In this document: in pieces, positions 55,147 to 64,000 of the stretch
Layout: each line of letters opens with the position of its first letter
Position numbering within the stretch: position 1 is the stretch's first letter
Assembly: GCF_001640805.2 (NCBI RefSeq)
Contig: NC_066847.1
Coordinates: 23,055,504 to 23,119,503, forward strand
Length of the DNA: 64,000 nt
Direction: 5' to 3'
DNA from: Lates calcarifer
Lineage: Eukaryota; Chordata; Actinopteri; Centropomidae
Notes under the pieces: generated by a model
Seen by the model: only the letters and a program-made list of their open reading frames with translations
Database searches by the model: none
What the model was told of the DNA's origin: nothing
Position numbers and translations under genes: made by a program

Positions 55147-56721
55147 ATGCCTAGCCTGATCATGGAGAGGGGACGGCAAAAACTGCAAAATATCCTGGAG
55201 GATGGATTAAGCAGAGATTTGCTGAATGCCGGCCGGTTTTGCTTCAGCTGTGAGCAGATATTTTCAGATCGAAAATGCTTGGAGGAGCATGTGTGTTCCG
55301 CCGCAAGTTACATCTGCTCCTGTGGTACTGAGTTTACCCACTACAAAGACATGCTGGAGCACAGCACGACGCATGAACCAGGGCATCAAGTGCTTGATCA
55401 CGAAACAATAAGGAAGCGCAGAATTGAGAAACGCATAGCAGAGGAGGAGCAGCTGAAAAGATTACAGACGGGTGAGGTTGTCTGGAAGACACCTAAATCG
55501 AACAAAGTGCCATCAATTTCTTCGCCACTTAAGCCTATGCTGCAAGTACCCATTACATCAGCTCATATGCCACAACCTCCCATGCAGTCTGCACATATTT
55601 CAGAAGTGCCTGAGTTGTACCCCTCTATGTCACAAACACCCTTCCCCCCAAACCCTGCCACCTCTGTAACACACATGCAGGATATTTTTGCAGGTGTAGG
55701 TGCACCAACAGTGGATCTTTGGACACTTTACCAGCCAGTGGTGTTGCTGCAAACAGTGCGCAAGTTTAACAAGAAAAAGCCATACACTTGTGGTAAATGC
55801 GGGCAGTGCTTTTTGACAAAAACCTCCCTAATCTCCCACCACAGCTCCCATGTCACAGATAAAGTTTCAGGTTGTGTAGGATGTGGGCTGCTGCTCTCCA
55901 GCAAGAAGGTAGTGCCTCGCTTCCATGTTTGTAATTCACCCAACACTGCTACCAAATTCAGACTCATTACTGCGAGGCCGCTAGGTTTCAAGGGAATAAA
56001 TGAAGCTAGTATAGACAAGAGTCAGAATCTGAGCACTCAGGGGTGTCAGGCCACCTCATCTCCAGAGTTAAAAAGGCAGAATCCCATAGTAGCCAGCAAA
56101 GGTATTGGGACACCTTACATCACTTCCACCCTGCAGCTGAAAAATCTGAATATCAGAACATACAACAGAAGCAATCAGAGGCTTCATTTCACTCCATCCC
56201 TGCAGTCAAAGAGTCGGAATCCCAGTGCATTCACCAAAAGCAAGGTTCTTCCTGTCACTCCTTCCATGAAACCGAAAACACCCACAAACTCTGCATCAAG
56301 GGTACAGAGCAAACCTGCACAGATATCCTCTGCACCAAATGGGTTCATGTGTCGAGTCTGTCATATTCCTTTTGAAACTGCTCAGCTGCTGCAGAGGCAC
56401 AAGTGTATCAAAGCACAGGAGTTTATGGCGCAGCATGTGCGAGGTGGCAGACAACATTACAAACTAAAGAGGGTGACACCAGTGGCAGGCTCAGTTCATG
56501 CTCAAATGAACGGTGAGAGAAAACTTGGGGTCCCAGCTGCTGTTAACATGAAGAAAACCCAAGTCATGGCTGTCAGTCTGGACAAAGGGCAAGGTGCGGT
56601 TCCTGTGAATGGGAAAACAGCAGTGGATATAGACGATGATTGTTACATTGTTGAGAGCGGACCAGACAAACCTGCTGAGATGATTTACCAAGTAACCTCA
56701 TCTGTTCCTATTATAACTTGA
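55147..56721 (+). CDS. Zinc-finger protein with PVV module, 524 aa
   Basis: A frame is open from ATG 55066, but an acceptor (tctccataagcag) ends at 55103, so I prefer the first ATG inside the exon, 55147; the alternative adds 27 residues. Order: a finger ending HVC (FCFSCEQIF...EEHVC), directly followed by a C-x-C finger (YICSCGTEF...MLEH); a charged helix-like stretch (IRKRRIEKRIAEEEQLKRL); a Pro-rich linker; the QPVVLLQT module with an HH finger and an HVC finger (55732-55932); a basic Ser/Thr/Pro linker; one finger ending HKC (FMCRVC...QRHKC); and a tail containing DDDCYIVE. It keeps the first half of the 1017-aa neighbour's plan and lacks that gene's C-terminal fingers. With so few standard fingers, DNA binding is less certain; protein or RNA binding is possible. 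Confidence 0.85.
   Translation: MPSLIMERGRQKLQNILEDGLSRDLLNAGRFCFSCEQIFSDRKCLEEHVCSAASYICSCGTEFTHYKDMLEHSTTHEPGHQVLDHETIRKRRIEKRIAEEEQLKRLQTGEVVWKTPKSNKVPSISSPLKPMLQVPITSAHMPQPPMQSAHISEVPELYPSMSQTPFPPNPATSVTHMQDIFAGVGAPTVDLWTLYQPVVLLQTVRKFNKKKPYTCGKCGQCFLTKTSLISHHSSHVTDKVSGCVGCGLLLSSKKVVPRFHVCNSPNTATKFRLITARPLGFKGINEASIDKSQNLSTQGCQATSSPELKRQNPIVASKGIGTPYITSTLQLKNLNIRTYNRSNQRLHFTPSLQSKSRNPSAFTKSKVLPVTPSMKPKTPTNSASRVQSKPAQISSAPNGFMCRVCHIPFETAQLLQRHKCIKAQEFMAQHVRGGRQHYKLKRVTPVAGSVHAQMNGERKLGVPAAVNMKKTQVMAVSLDKGQGAVPVNGKTAVDIDDDCYIVESGPDKPAEMIYQVTSSVPIIT
55732..55932 (+). other. PVV / HH-finger / HVC-finger module, copy 3
   Basis: QPVVLLQT, a C2H2 finger ending SHHSSH, seven residues, then C-VG-C-x13-HVC. 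Compare 36664 and 50960. Confidence 0.8.
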
Positions 56722-57780
56722 CAAAACTAAAGCCACGTCCAATTTGCATGTGACATTTTTTTGTTAATTATGGACCAAGTGCATAAAAAATGCAGCCTCC
56801 TGGTGAATCAGCATCCATTGGTTTGAATTCATCATACAGAAACACAATGCTCCGTACTACTTTAAAAGAAATATAAGTGTAGGATGTGTAGTGACAATAA
56901 ACATGCATCTTAATTAAGCTGCATTTCTCTCGTCTGTACAGTAAACAGTCTCATATTGACTATAGACACAAGAGTCTAAAGTTGGTTCCCCTGCTATGGT
57001 TATAGAAGATGTAAATCAATAACGTTCGTTATTTAAATGTATGTGCATGGTTTGCCCATGTTTGATGGGATAACCAGGTACTGCATTTACGTTTTTGTTT
57101 TGTTTGTTTTTTTTTCATGTTTTAGTATGATGAGAATGTGTTGTGAGGCTGTGGGAAATGACCACAATACCTTGTGTGTTCTTACCAGTTTTGGCAGACG
57201 TCATGAATACAATATATGTTGTATTAAACTATATTTTCAAACTCATAGTGTGTGTGTTAATGGGATAATGCAGCATGCCATATTTTCAGTGAGGTTATTC
57301 ACATAATAATATAACTAATTGTATAGTGCTTTTAGCCTGAGAACACTTAAGCTAATCACATGTAAGTGCAGTTTGTGATGCTTGCTAAATACAGTAAATG
57401 TACATGAGATAATGAAGGTGTGGTGGTAAAATGAAAATACAATTAGAAATTATATATTCCTATCCATGTATGTATATTTAGCTAATATAAAAAGTATTGT
57501 CAATTTGTATGTATGTTGTGTGTTTGAATAGAAATATGAAAAAAACGAACTACAGTAGGGGGATGGTGAGGGAGTTCTAATTTTTTGTGTTTTTATTGTG
57601 TTTTTTTTTATTATTGTAATTTTATTTCACTTTATTGTACTGTATTTTTGATTTGGCATGACCTCATTAGCCCTGTTAATTTTGCGCCTCGTTTGTCATC
57701 TTGATTCTAAACTTGAGATGATGAAAGCCCCTTTTCCTCAGTGATGCACTCGTAGTCCATCGTCTGTAGTGTGCATCACC
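56722..57780. other. 3' flank of the 524-aa gene and intergenic DNA
   Basis: Holds the AATAAA at 56896. AT-rich with T-runs near 57100 and 57600. No gene seen. Confidence 0.6.
56896..56901 (+). promoter_or_regulatory. Poly(A) signal of the 524-aa gene
   Basis: AATAAA about 175 bases after the stop codon. Confidence 0.65.
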
Positions 57781-57783
57781 TTT

Positions 57784-57799
57784 CCAGCAGGGGGCGCTG
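57784..57799 (+). promoter_or_regulatory. Strong candidate CTCF site
   Basis: CCAGCAGGGGGCGCTG matches the full CTCF core. A half-site-like 'cagggcgctg' follows at 57814-57823. It lies between the fourth and fifth zinc-finger genes, upstream of the latter's promoter. Confidence 0.6.
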
Positions 57800-57879
57800 T
57801 TTTAAAGCAAACACAGGGCGCTGTTGTGTGTCCATTTATGATGAGGTAAATATCCATGGCAAATATCCAAAAACATGCA

Positions 57880-58590
57880 TGCGGCGTTCACGTGCTATTT
57901 GTGTGCTTGTAATTTCAAATACTTCTGCGAGGATCAGACACCAAACACCTCACGTTAGGACAAACAAACTCAGCACACATATACATTTGGGTGGATGATG
58001 TTCGCGTATGTGACACTGACCCACTTTGCTTGAATTTGCAACGGCGAAAGCATTAGGAGTGTCAGGCACTCTTGATAGTTTGTCTACCTGTCAAATCAAA
58101 CCTTATGATAGTGTATATCACTTTTCCAGCTTCCAAGCTCTATGTCCTTGAACGTCACATCTCACCAATATACCTATCGTCAAAAATCCCCCTCTTCTGT
58201 GTCCCGTTTGACACTTTTGGAGTCACCCGTGCAGAAGAACTCTGAAATTTCCCACAGCAATCAAGTATCCACTCTGTGCGCTCGGCGTGATTGACACTCT
58301 CCGGGTTTGCTTTGTGCGTGGATGTCGAGTGGCCCACTGCTGCAAAGAGCTCAGAAAAGAAGAGAAAGCCAGGCCCACATTAACAGCTCCACTTTCGAGA
58401 CCAATGCACGCTTGTAAAGAAAGGAAAAAAGTGCCAAGCAGCCACGTTACGACAGAGCATATGTTAGCTTTGAGCTAGCCAGTAGCTAGCTAGTGGAGCA
58501 GCGGTCAGTGCATGGCTACGCAGAGACTCTTGACTCTCTCCCACGCAGGCAAGCAGTTTGTGTTTACTACCGCCCATCACATTTGGTAAC
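57880..58590 (+). promoter_or_regulatory. Probable promoter region of the AT-hook zinc-finger gene
   Basis: CpG-richer than its surroundings, with agctagc motifs (58470-58495). A possible donor TTTG|GTAACC lies near 58588. The first coding exon found is at 60110. Exact start site and exon ends are uncertain. Confidence 0.35.
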
Positions 58591-60109
58591 CGGTGTTGAG
58601 AAATAGCATACATACGTGTTACTAGATATACATGGAAACATACAAACTGACATTGTAGTTAACGGTTAGTTTCGTGTGGCCTGTAATGTTAAATTACCGG
58701 AGCTAGCGATCTGGCCTACACAGAGATAACGCCTACATTTTCGGTCATGCTGCTGGTAGCTTTTCATGATAACTGATAGCTGGATGCTGAAGCTGCCGGA
58801 TTGGTCGTAAATGACCATAACACAGATTATGTGACTCAGTAGGATTCGGTAATGTCTCATTGGGTTTTGTGTTTGAGTCTAGATAACCACACTACCTCAA
58901 AAGCCATTTGCTCCTGTGTGTGCATCAGATGTACCTGCAGGGGAGATGACTGTCACCCTAACAATAACAACCATTGTCTGTCTACACTAAAACCAGTGTA
59001 GATTTACTTTTTGCACGACTTGTAATGTAGTGCTTTACAAATTGCAACACCATACTTTTAGCAAACTTTGTTCTTTTGTGATTTATGGAGTAGTTTTAAA
59101 GTGTGTGCAACGTGTAATTTGTTAGACGCTGAGTCTGCCTGATTGGTCTGTTATGTACAGCTGTGGAAGAAGTATTTACATGCTGTACGTTTTGCACTGC
59201 AAACAGAGCGGGGCAATGCAAAACTGCTCCATTATAAATAGAATTCCTGTGCAGTGAGTTTTACTAAAGTTAAAGTACTGACGTATTATCAGCAAATTGT
59301 GCTGAAAGTACAAGTAGTCACTTTAGAGAATCAATTTAATATATTTAACTATTGTCTTATGTCAGATTAATGGATAATTATTATTATTACTAAGGTGTAA
59401 GTAGCATTTTAATACTGTGGTTATGGAACTAATGTTACATCGTTTATAAATTAGTATGTTGCATCATTTATAAAATGCTCTATACATTTTTTTATGACAG
59501 TGTTACTCTGCAAAGTAACAACTAACTGTAAGTGTTAGCAAGTCCAGTGCAGTAAAAACTAGGCAATGAGAAGTGGAATTACTCAAAGTACCAAGTTTAT
59601 CAGAGCTGTATTTAGGAAGAGTTCTTGAATAAATGGTCTTTCCAGTTATTCCCTAACTATAGTTGTTCTTACATCTCATATTTTCCTGTAAAATGAATTG
59701 CAAACTCTGTTACTTGTTTCTGGACTTAACTTTCTAATTTTTGGGAAAATGTTGTAGTCTGGAAGAGCAATGTATCCTAAACAAGCATAAATTGTTGCAG
59801 GCAACTTCTAAACTGTCCCAGTGAATCCTTGCAACAGGCTTCTTTTTGGCCCAGATTTGCACCATGCTTCACTGTAGACACCTGCACATTACACTCGTTT
59901 CACTGATGTGACGTACATACTCGTGGCAAATTAACCAAATTAACTTGCATGAAAGAGTTGATGGGTTTTATTGCCTTTGAACAATCACAATGCAGCCAGT
60001 TAAACGGCCATAACATGCAGTGTATTCACAACTGTGATTTTTCAGGTCACGTATTGTGACGTGACAGCATTTTGCAGTTACAGCCTCCTTGTCACTGTTT
60101 AATCCACAG
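58591..60109. other. Probable intron of the AT-hook zinc-finger gene
   Basis: AT-rich, nothing recognised. It ends at the acceptor ...cactgtttaatccacag (60109). Confidence 0.45.
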
Positions 60110-60118
60110 ACTCTTGAC

Positions 60119-60235
60119 ATGGGGAGTAAAATGTCCTTCAGCAGAGGAAGCAGTGACCAAAATACAGTCTCTGAGTTAACTTCTGTGACACCTCATCCTC
60201 GCAGTTCCATTCATGCTCCTCCGGACTGCAAGCAG
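60119..60235 (+). CDS. AT-hook zinc-finger protein, first coding exon
   Basis: The exon starts at 60110 after an acceptor and ends at CAAGCAG|GTAGCT (donor 60236). ATG 60119 gives 39 codons (MGSKMSFSRGSSDQN to PPDCKQ), a Ser-rich start. Its phase is 0 at the exon end and the next exon also starts in phase 0 (TPEDKRC), so the two join cleanly. A second ATG at 60131 is possible. The 566-base intron 60236-60801 holds nothing recognised and ends in a strong acceptor (ttttttcctcctgcag). Confidence 0.75.
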
Positions 60236-60801
60236 GTAGCTAGTGGGAGAGAGAGACAGACCTATCACCCCAAAAGTTATGCCATTTGTTACAGTACAAA
60301 GCATAATTTTTGGAGTAAATTTTGTAAATGGAATATGGATGAATTTCTGCTTTAAAACTTCTAAACCTGAGGGGCTTTGAATCTCAATGGTATTTTAACG
60401 TAGGCCCTATGGCATTGAACGTTCTAAATTAATTTAATTACAGATTTAGTTACATATTTTGACTGTGTTACGATGGATGTATTTATTTGTGAGGAGATCA
60501 TTTTTATAATACAGCATATGTGTAATTGTTGAAACATGGGTTTGTGTTTTTAATTAAACTGACAATCTAAGTTTATTATACCTTACTCCCTAATAAGCAC
60601 GGATTTGCCAATCTTTTGTTAAAACATTGATTATGGTATTGAGTATGATCTAAATCTAAACATTTATATTGAACAAATTATAGAGAGAAAAACAACAGAG
60701 CTCATTTCTTTATTAGGTTTTTAGTTTTATGTATATTTTAAGATACATGCAATAATCCCATTATAATACTGTTGACAAATGTTTTTTTTTTCCTCCTGCA
60801 G

Positions 60802-63800
60802 ACACCTGAAGACAAGAGATGCACTGAGGAAGAGCTGGACCCCAGCTGGGGAGAGGAAATGAAATTAGCAGAACTGACTGAAACTGCCCGTGAGTCCCAC
60901 TCATCAGGTCACCTGGAGTCTGATGGCCATGCTAACTCTGAAACAGTAAGCAGAACAAACAGTCGGCAGAGTGAGTGCACATCATCGCAGGTAGGGATGG
61001 AAGCAGAGCCTCAAATGACACCTGCGAATGTGTGCAGCTCAACAACAGACAGTCATGGGCAGCCCGTGGAGGTCCGCAGAAAACGCGGGCGCCCTCGTAA
61101 AGTAAAACCGCTGCTGACTGAAGATGTAAAAGATGCAGGTACCATTGGTCTTAATGCAGTTCAACATAAGGAGATCAGCACAACAATACCTTTGCCAGCA
61201 TGCTTAGAAAACCACAACAGTGGTCATGTGCCTAACGCTGTAGATGGTCCTTTAATCAATAATTCTGGTCCTCATACTGTCTCTGATGGTAAAGTAGAAG
61301 ACAGTGTCCCTGCACTGCCAAAAAGAAGAAGAGGAAGGCCAAAAAAATCAGAAATCGCAGCTTTTAAAAATACCTTTGTTAAGGCTGCTGCTGCCAGTGC
61401 CCCTGCTGCTTCTGCTCATGCTAATAATATTAACGGTCCAGCGCGGAGGCTGAGGAGTAGAGGGGAGCAGCAGCCTGCGACACAAGATGGAAAGACTGAA
61501 TCTGATAGCAAGGTAGAGCCCAAGCAAACTGAACTGACTCCTTCAGAAAGTAGTAAAACATCCAACTTACAAGGTGTCAAAAGAAGAAGGTCTAAACTCA
61601 CTGATCAGCAAGTTCCAGCTAAAGTGTCCAGGCTGGATGATTCCCAGGAGGCCTTGTCAGTGTTGAGCAATGACACAGGTTGTGGGGAGAGAGCAGAGAC
61701 AGATAAGCAGGTGGAACTTAACACTGACAAACAAGAGGCTGATATAGATGGAAAGGAAGGCCAGTGTTCCCCACAGCTTGGTGAAGGACAAGAAGAACAG
61801 ACAAATAAAAAGGAGGATGCATCACCACAAAGAAAACTGCGTTCCCAGGTGGCACCTGAGCCTGAAGTTATTCCCTCAGAGGATTTGAACAGTCTAAACT
61901 TGGCAAGTCCTACACAAAGTGATGAACCTAAAGTAGAACAGTTAGTGGGCATGAATTGCAACGAGGAGCCACAATCAAAAAGCAGTCTTGACTCTCCAAA
62001 GGATGCAAACTTGGAGAATACAGAGCCCTCTACCACTGACATAGTAACATCCTCTGAAGAAACACCTAAACCTGTTGGGAGCCCCCATGCTGTGAAAACT
62101 GAGAATATAGAGGTAGAGCTGGATCATTTAAATCCTGTCGTAGAGCCGAACAGTCCTAAGTCTGTAGAATACAGTGCCAACACCACAGTTAAATCTGAGG
62201 GTCAGAGCACTCAGCGAATAACTTTCAGGCGCAAGAGAGGCGGCAAGAGAAGGAGGAGGATAAGTAATGTTTTGGTACAGACAGAGAAACTTCCAGAGGG
62301 CCATGAAGGCAGCGCCGCCACTCAACAAAAAGTAGACAGTGGTGATGTGGACAAGGAGCCAGAGTCGACTGCTAATGCAAATGTTGTCTATGCTAAAAAA
62401 GGGAGTAAAACTCTGTTGAAATGTGGTTACTGCGGCCGCACGTTTAAATTTCTGTCTCAGTTCATCATCCATCAACGGATTCACACAGGAGAGAGACCGT
62501 TCAAGTGTCCTGAATGCGACAAAGGTTTTAGCAAAAACTCAAACTTAAATCTTCATCTCAAGACACACAGAAAGAGCAACATATATCAAAAATGCCCATT
62601 TTGCAAGATCAAATTCTCTTGCTCTGAGTATGCCTCTCATATGGAGATGCACGCACATGAGCTGGCTCAGGACTTAGAGAACAACAAATCCGAAATCCGG
62701 AGCAGGGGCAACAACCAGGAAGACTGTGAGGGATTTCACACACCAGTTTCGTCAGAAAAGAGAGCAAGAAAAGTGTGCCAGTACTGTGGTAAAACATTCC
62801 CATTTCAGTCCGCCCTCATAAGACACGTGCGTGTCCACACAGGGGAGAAGCCTTACAAATGCGATATATGTGGCAAAGCTTTTGGTCAGGCCTATTTCCT
62901 CCGTGTTCACGAGCTGACACACTGGTCTGTGAAGCGTTACAACTGCACGCGTTGTGAAAAATCATTCACTCATTATAGCAATGCAAAAAATCACACGTGT
63001 AGACCTGCGGGAAGCGATGATGGCCCCCAGTCCAGCAGACGCGTAAAACCTTCACTAACTTATACGTGTCACATCTGCAAGAATGTCTTTGATCATTTGC
63101 AGGAGTTCAACAGTCACATGAGAGCACACACTGGTGCGAAGCTTTATCGCTGCTTGTATTGTGACAAGCTGTTCGGTGTGCTGTCTGAATTTAACACCCA
63201 TCGCAATCAGTGCAGAGGAGAGAGAAACGCCTCCAGCTCTGAGATAAAGGAGGAGGAGACGATGTCGTTAATACAGTATACAGTGCCTGCTCTGAGGTGT
63301 TCATCAGGACAAAATTCAGCATCTTCTCTCACAGCTGCAAACTGCGAACCACAGAAAAAAACACTACAAACCAGCCGCAAGAGACGCATTGCCAACCTAA
63401 AGAAGCCGTTCCAGTCCACGGTCATACCGGCTCACCATCTCTCACACCTCGTGTCGAAGTTAAACAAACTAGACAACAGATCGGACCCCAGGAAATATCT
63501 ATGTCCGAGTTGCGGGCGACTGTTCAGACACATGGGCAGACTCCGAGCCCACATGCTCACACACGCCCCAGGTCAAAGTTATACTTGTGCCTGTTGCGGC
63601 AAGACTCTAGAAAACTGGCAAAAACTGTGGCACCACCAGAGAATCCATCGACAGAGACGCGGCCGCTTCACTTGTCCTCAGTGCGGGCAAGGTTTTCGGT
63701 TTGTAGAGCCTTACAAGAAACACATGAGCGAGCACCCAGAATTCCAGTGGGTTCAGGTCAGGCCTAAGAAAGTGTTTCTGCCTTATCAATGTGAGCAGTG

Positions 63801-64000
63801 CAGATGCAGATTTAAGACTCTAGACTTGCTGTTCAATCACCAGATCTGCCATTCCTCAACACAAGACATGCACAAGGACTCTACTTTTGATTTATCTATA
63901 GATGATCATACTACACAAACAAACAAGAAAACATTTAGCCCTTCCACCAACAACCATATAGCAACATCACATCCTGATCCTGGAGACAGGAGCTCTCCTC
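60802..64000 (+). CDS. AT-hook zinc-finger protein, main exon (runs off window)
   Basis: The frame is open for 1066 codons from the acceptor at 60801 to the window edge, so the C-terminus is missing. The acidic/Ser-rich first half carries two AT-hooks, KRGRPRK (61081-61101) and RRRGRPKK (61324-61347), and a basic patch RRKRGGKRRRR (62227-62259). AT-hooks bind the minor groove of AT-rich DNA. From 62410 come 12 fingers: two joined by a TGERP linker, a third, a TGEKP-linked pair followed by a finger ending HTC, two more around 63064-63210, a basic linker, and four at 63499-63851. The protein is most likely nuclear and DNA-binding. It lies in the same direction as the four genes before it but lacks the PVV module in the part seen. 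Orthologue not named. Confidence 0.85.
61081..61347 (+). other. Two AT-hook motifs
   Basis: GRPRK within KRGRPRK and GRPKK within KRRRGRPKK, each flanked by Lys/Arg, at about residues 133-139 and 213-221 of the spliced protein. Confidence 0.85.

Noticed and set aside
60089..60118. Upstream start for the AT-hook gene at 60089
   Set aside because: That frame crosses the acceptor at 60109 and is out of phase with the long downstream exon. ATG 60119 joins it in frame.
18058..64000. Naming the zinc-finger genes after known human genes (for example large multi-finger ZNF genes)
   Set aside because: Finger count and size alone are not enough, and I recognise no diagnostic non-finger sequence, so symbols are left empty.
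1..64000. CRISPR array, phage, operon or bacterial-type defence system
   Set aside because: No regular short direct repeats with spacers, no operon-like gene packing, and clear vertebrate gene structure throughout.

Overview
The window is vertebrate nuclear DNA, almost certainly from a teleost fish. Coding exons are split by introns with GT..AG borders and carry AATAAA signals. The proteins are a 7TM chemoattractant-type receptor and C2H2 zinc-finger factors. The non-coding DNA holds pieces of repeats common in fish: Tc1-like elements, a LINE, and a short repeat widespread in teleosts. No bacterial, viral-genome or CRISPR-like organisation is present.

Left block (1 to about 11.4 kb) is a decaying head-to-tail array of chemerin-receptor-like (CMKLR1-like) GPCR genes. 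Only one copy is intact (coding exon 8443 onward, ATG 8457, stop 9560, 367 aa). Upstream lie a nearly full-length pseudogene (5151-6160) and a short relic (3427-3612). The first 160 bases resemble the 3' flank of the intact gene, so another copy probably ends just left of the window. Downstream, upstream-region and C-terminal-tail scraps (9960-10140, 10929-11047, 11262-11345) mark further lost copies. The about 3 kb unit containing promoter, 5' exon and receptor can be aligned between 3616-6160 and 6665-9690.

Right block (about 12 kb to the end) is a head-to-tail cluster of five zinc-finger genes, all on the + strand. Each appears to have a CpG-rich, non-coding first exon followed by a very long coding exon. 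In order: a 642-aa 11-finger protein (18058-19986); a giant protein of about 2881 aa and about 50 fingers in one 8.6-kb exon (34321-42966); a 1017-aa 13-finger protein (49967-53020); a 524-aa protein (55147-56721); and an AT-hook/zinc-finger protein that runs off the right edge (60119-60235 joined to 60802->64000). No KRAB, SCAN or BTB domain is visible.

The middle three proteins share an unusual module that I could not match to a named domain. It is a PVV-x-[ML]-x-T motif, a C2H2 finger with an HH pair, exactly seven residues, and then a truncated CxxC-x(12-13)-HxC finger. Two of them also share a rare C-x-C finger. These genes therefore look like local duplicates that diverged greatly in finger number. 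Upstream ORFs can be drawn in the 5' leaders of four of the five genes.

Introns and intergenic DNA hold a Tc1-like relic interrupted by a fold-back pair of a second Tc1-like family (14086-15570), an internally deleted LINE on the minus strand (31180-32630), two clean short hairpins (21619-21661 and 25256-25293), and three candidate CTCF sites whose orientations bracket the two gene blocks.
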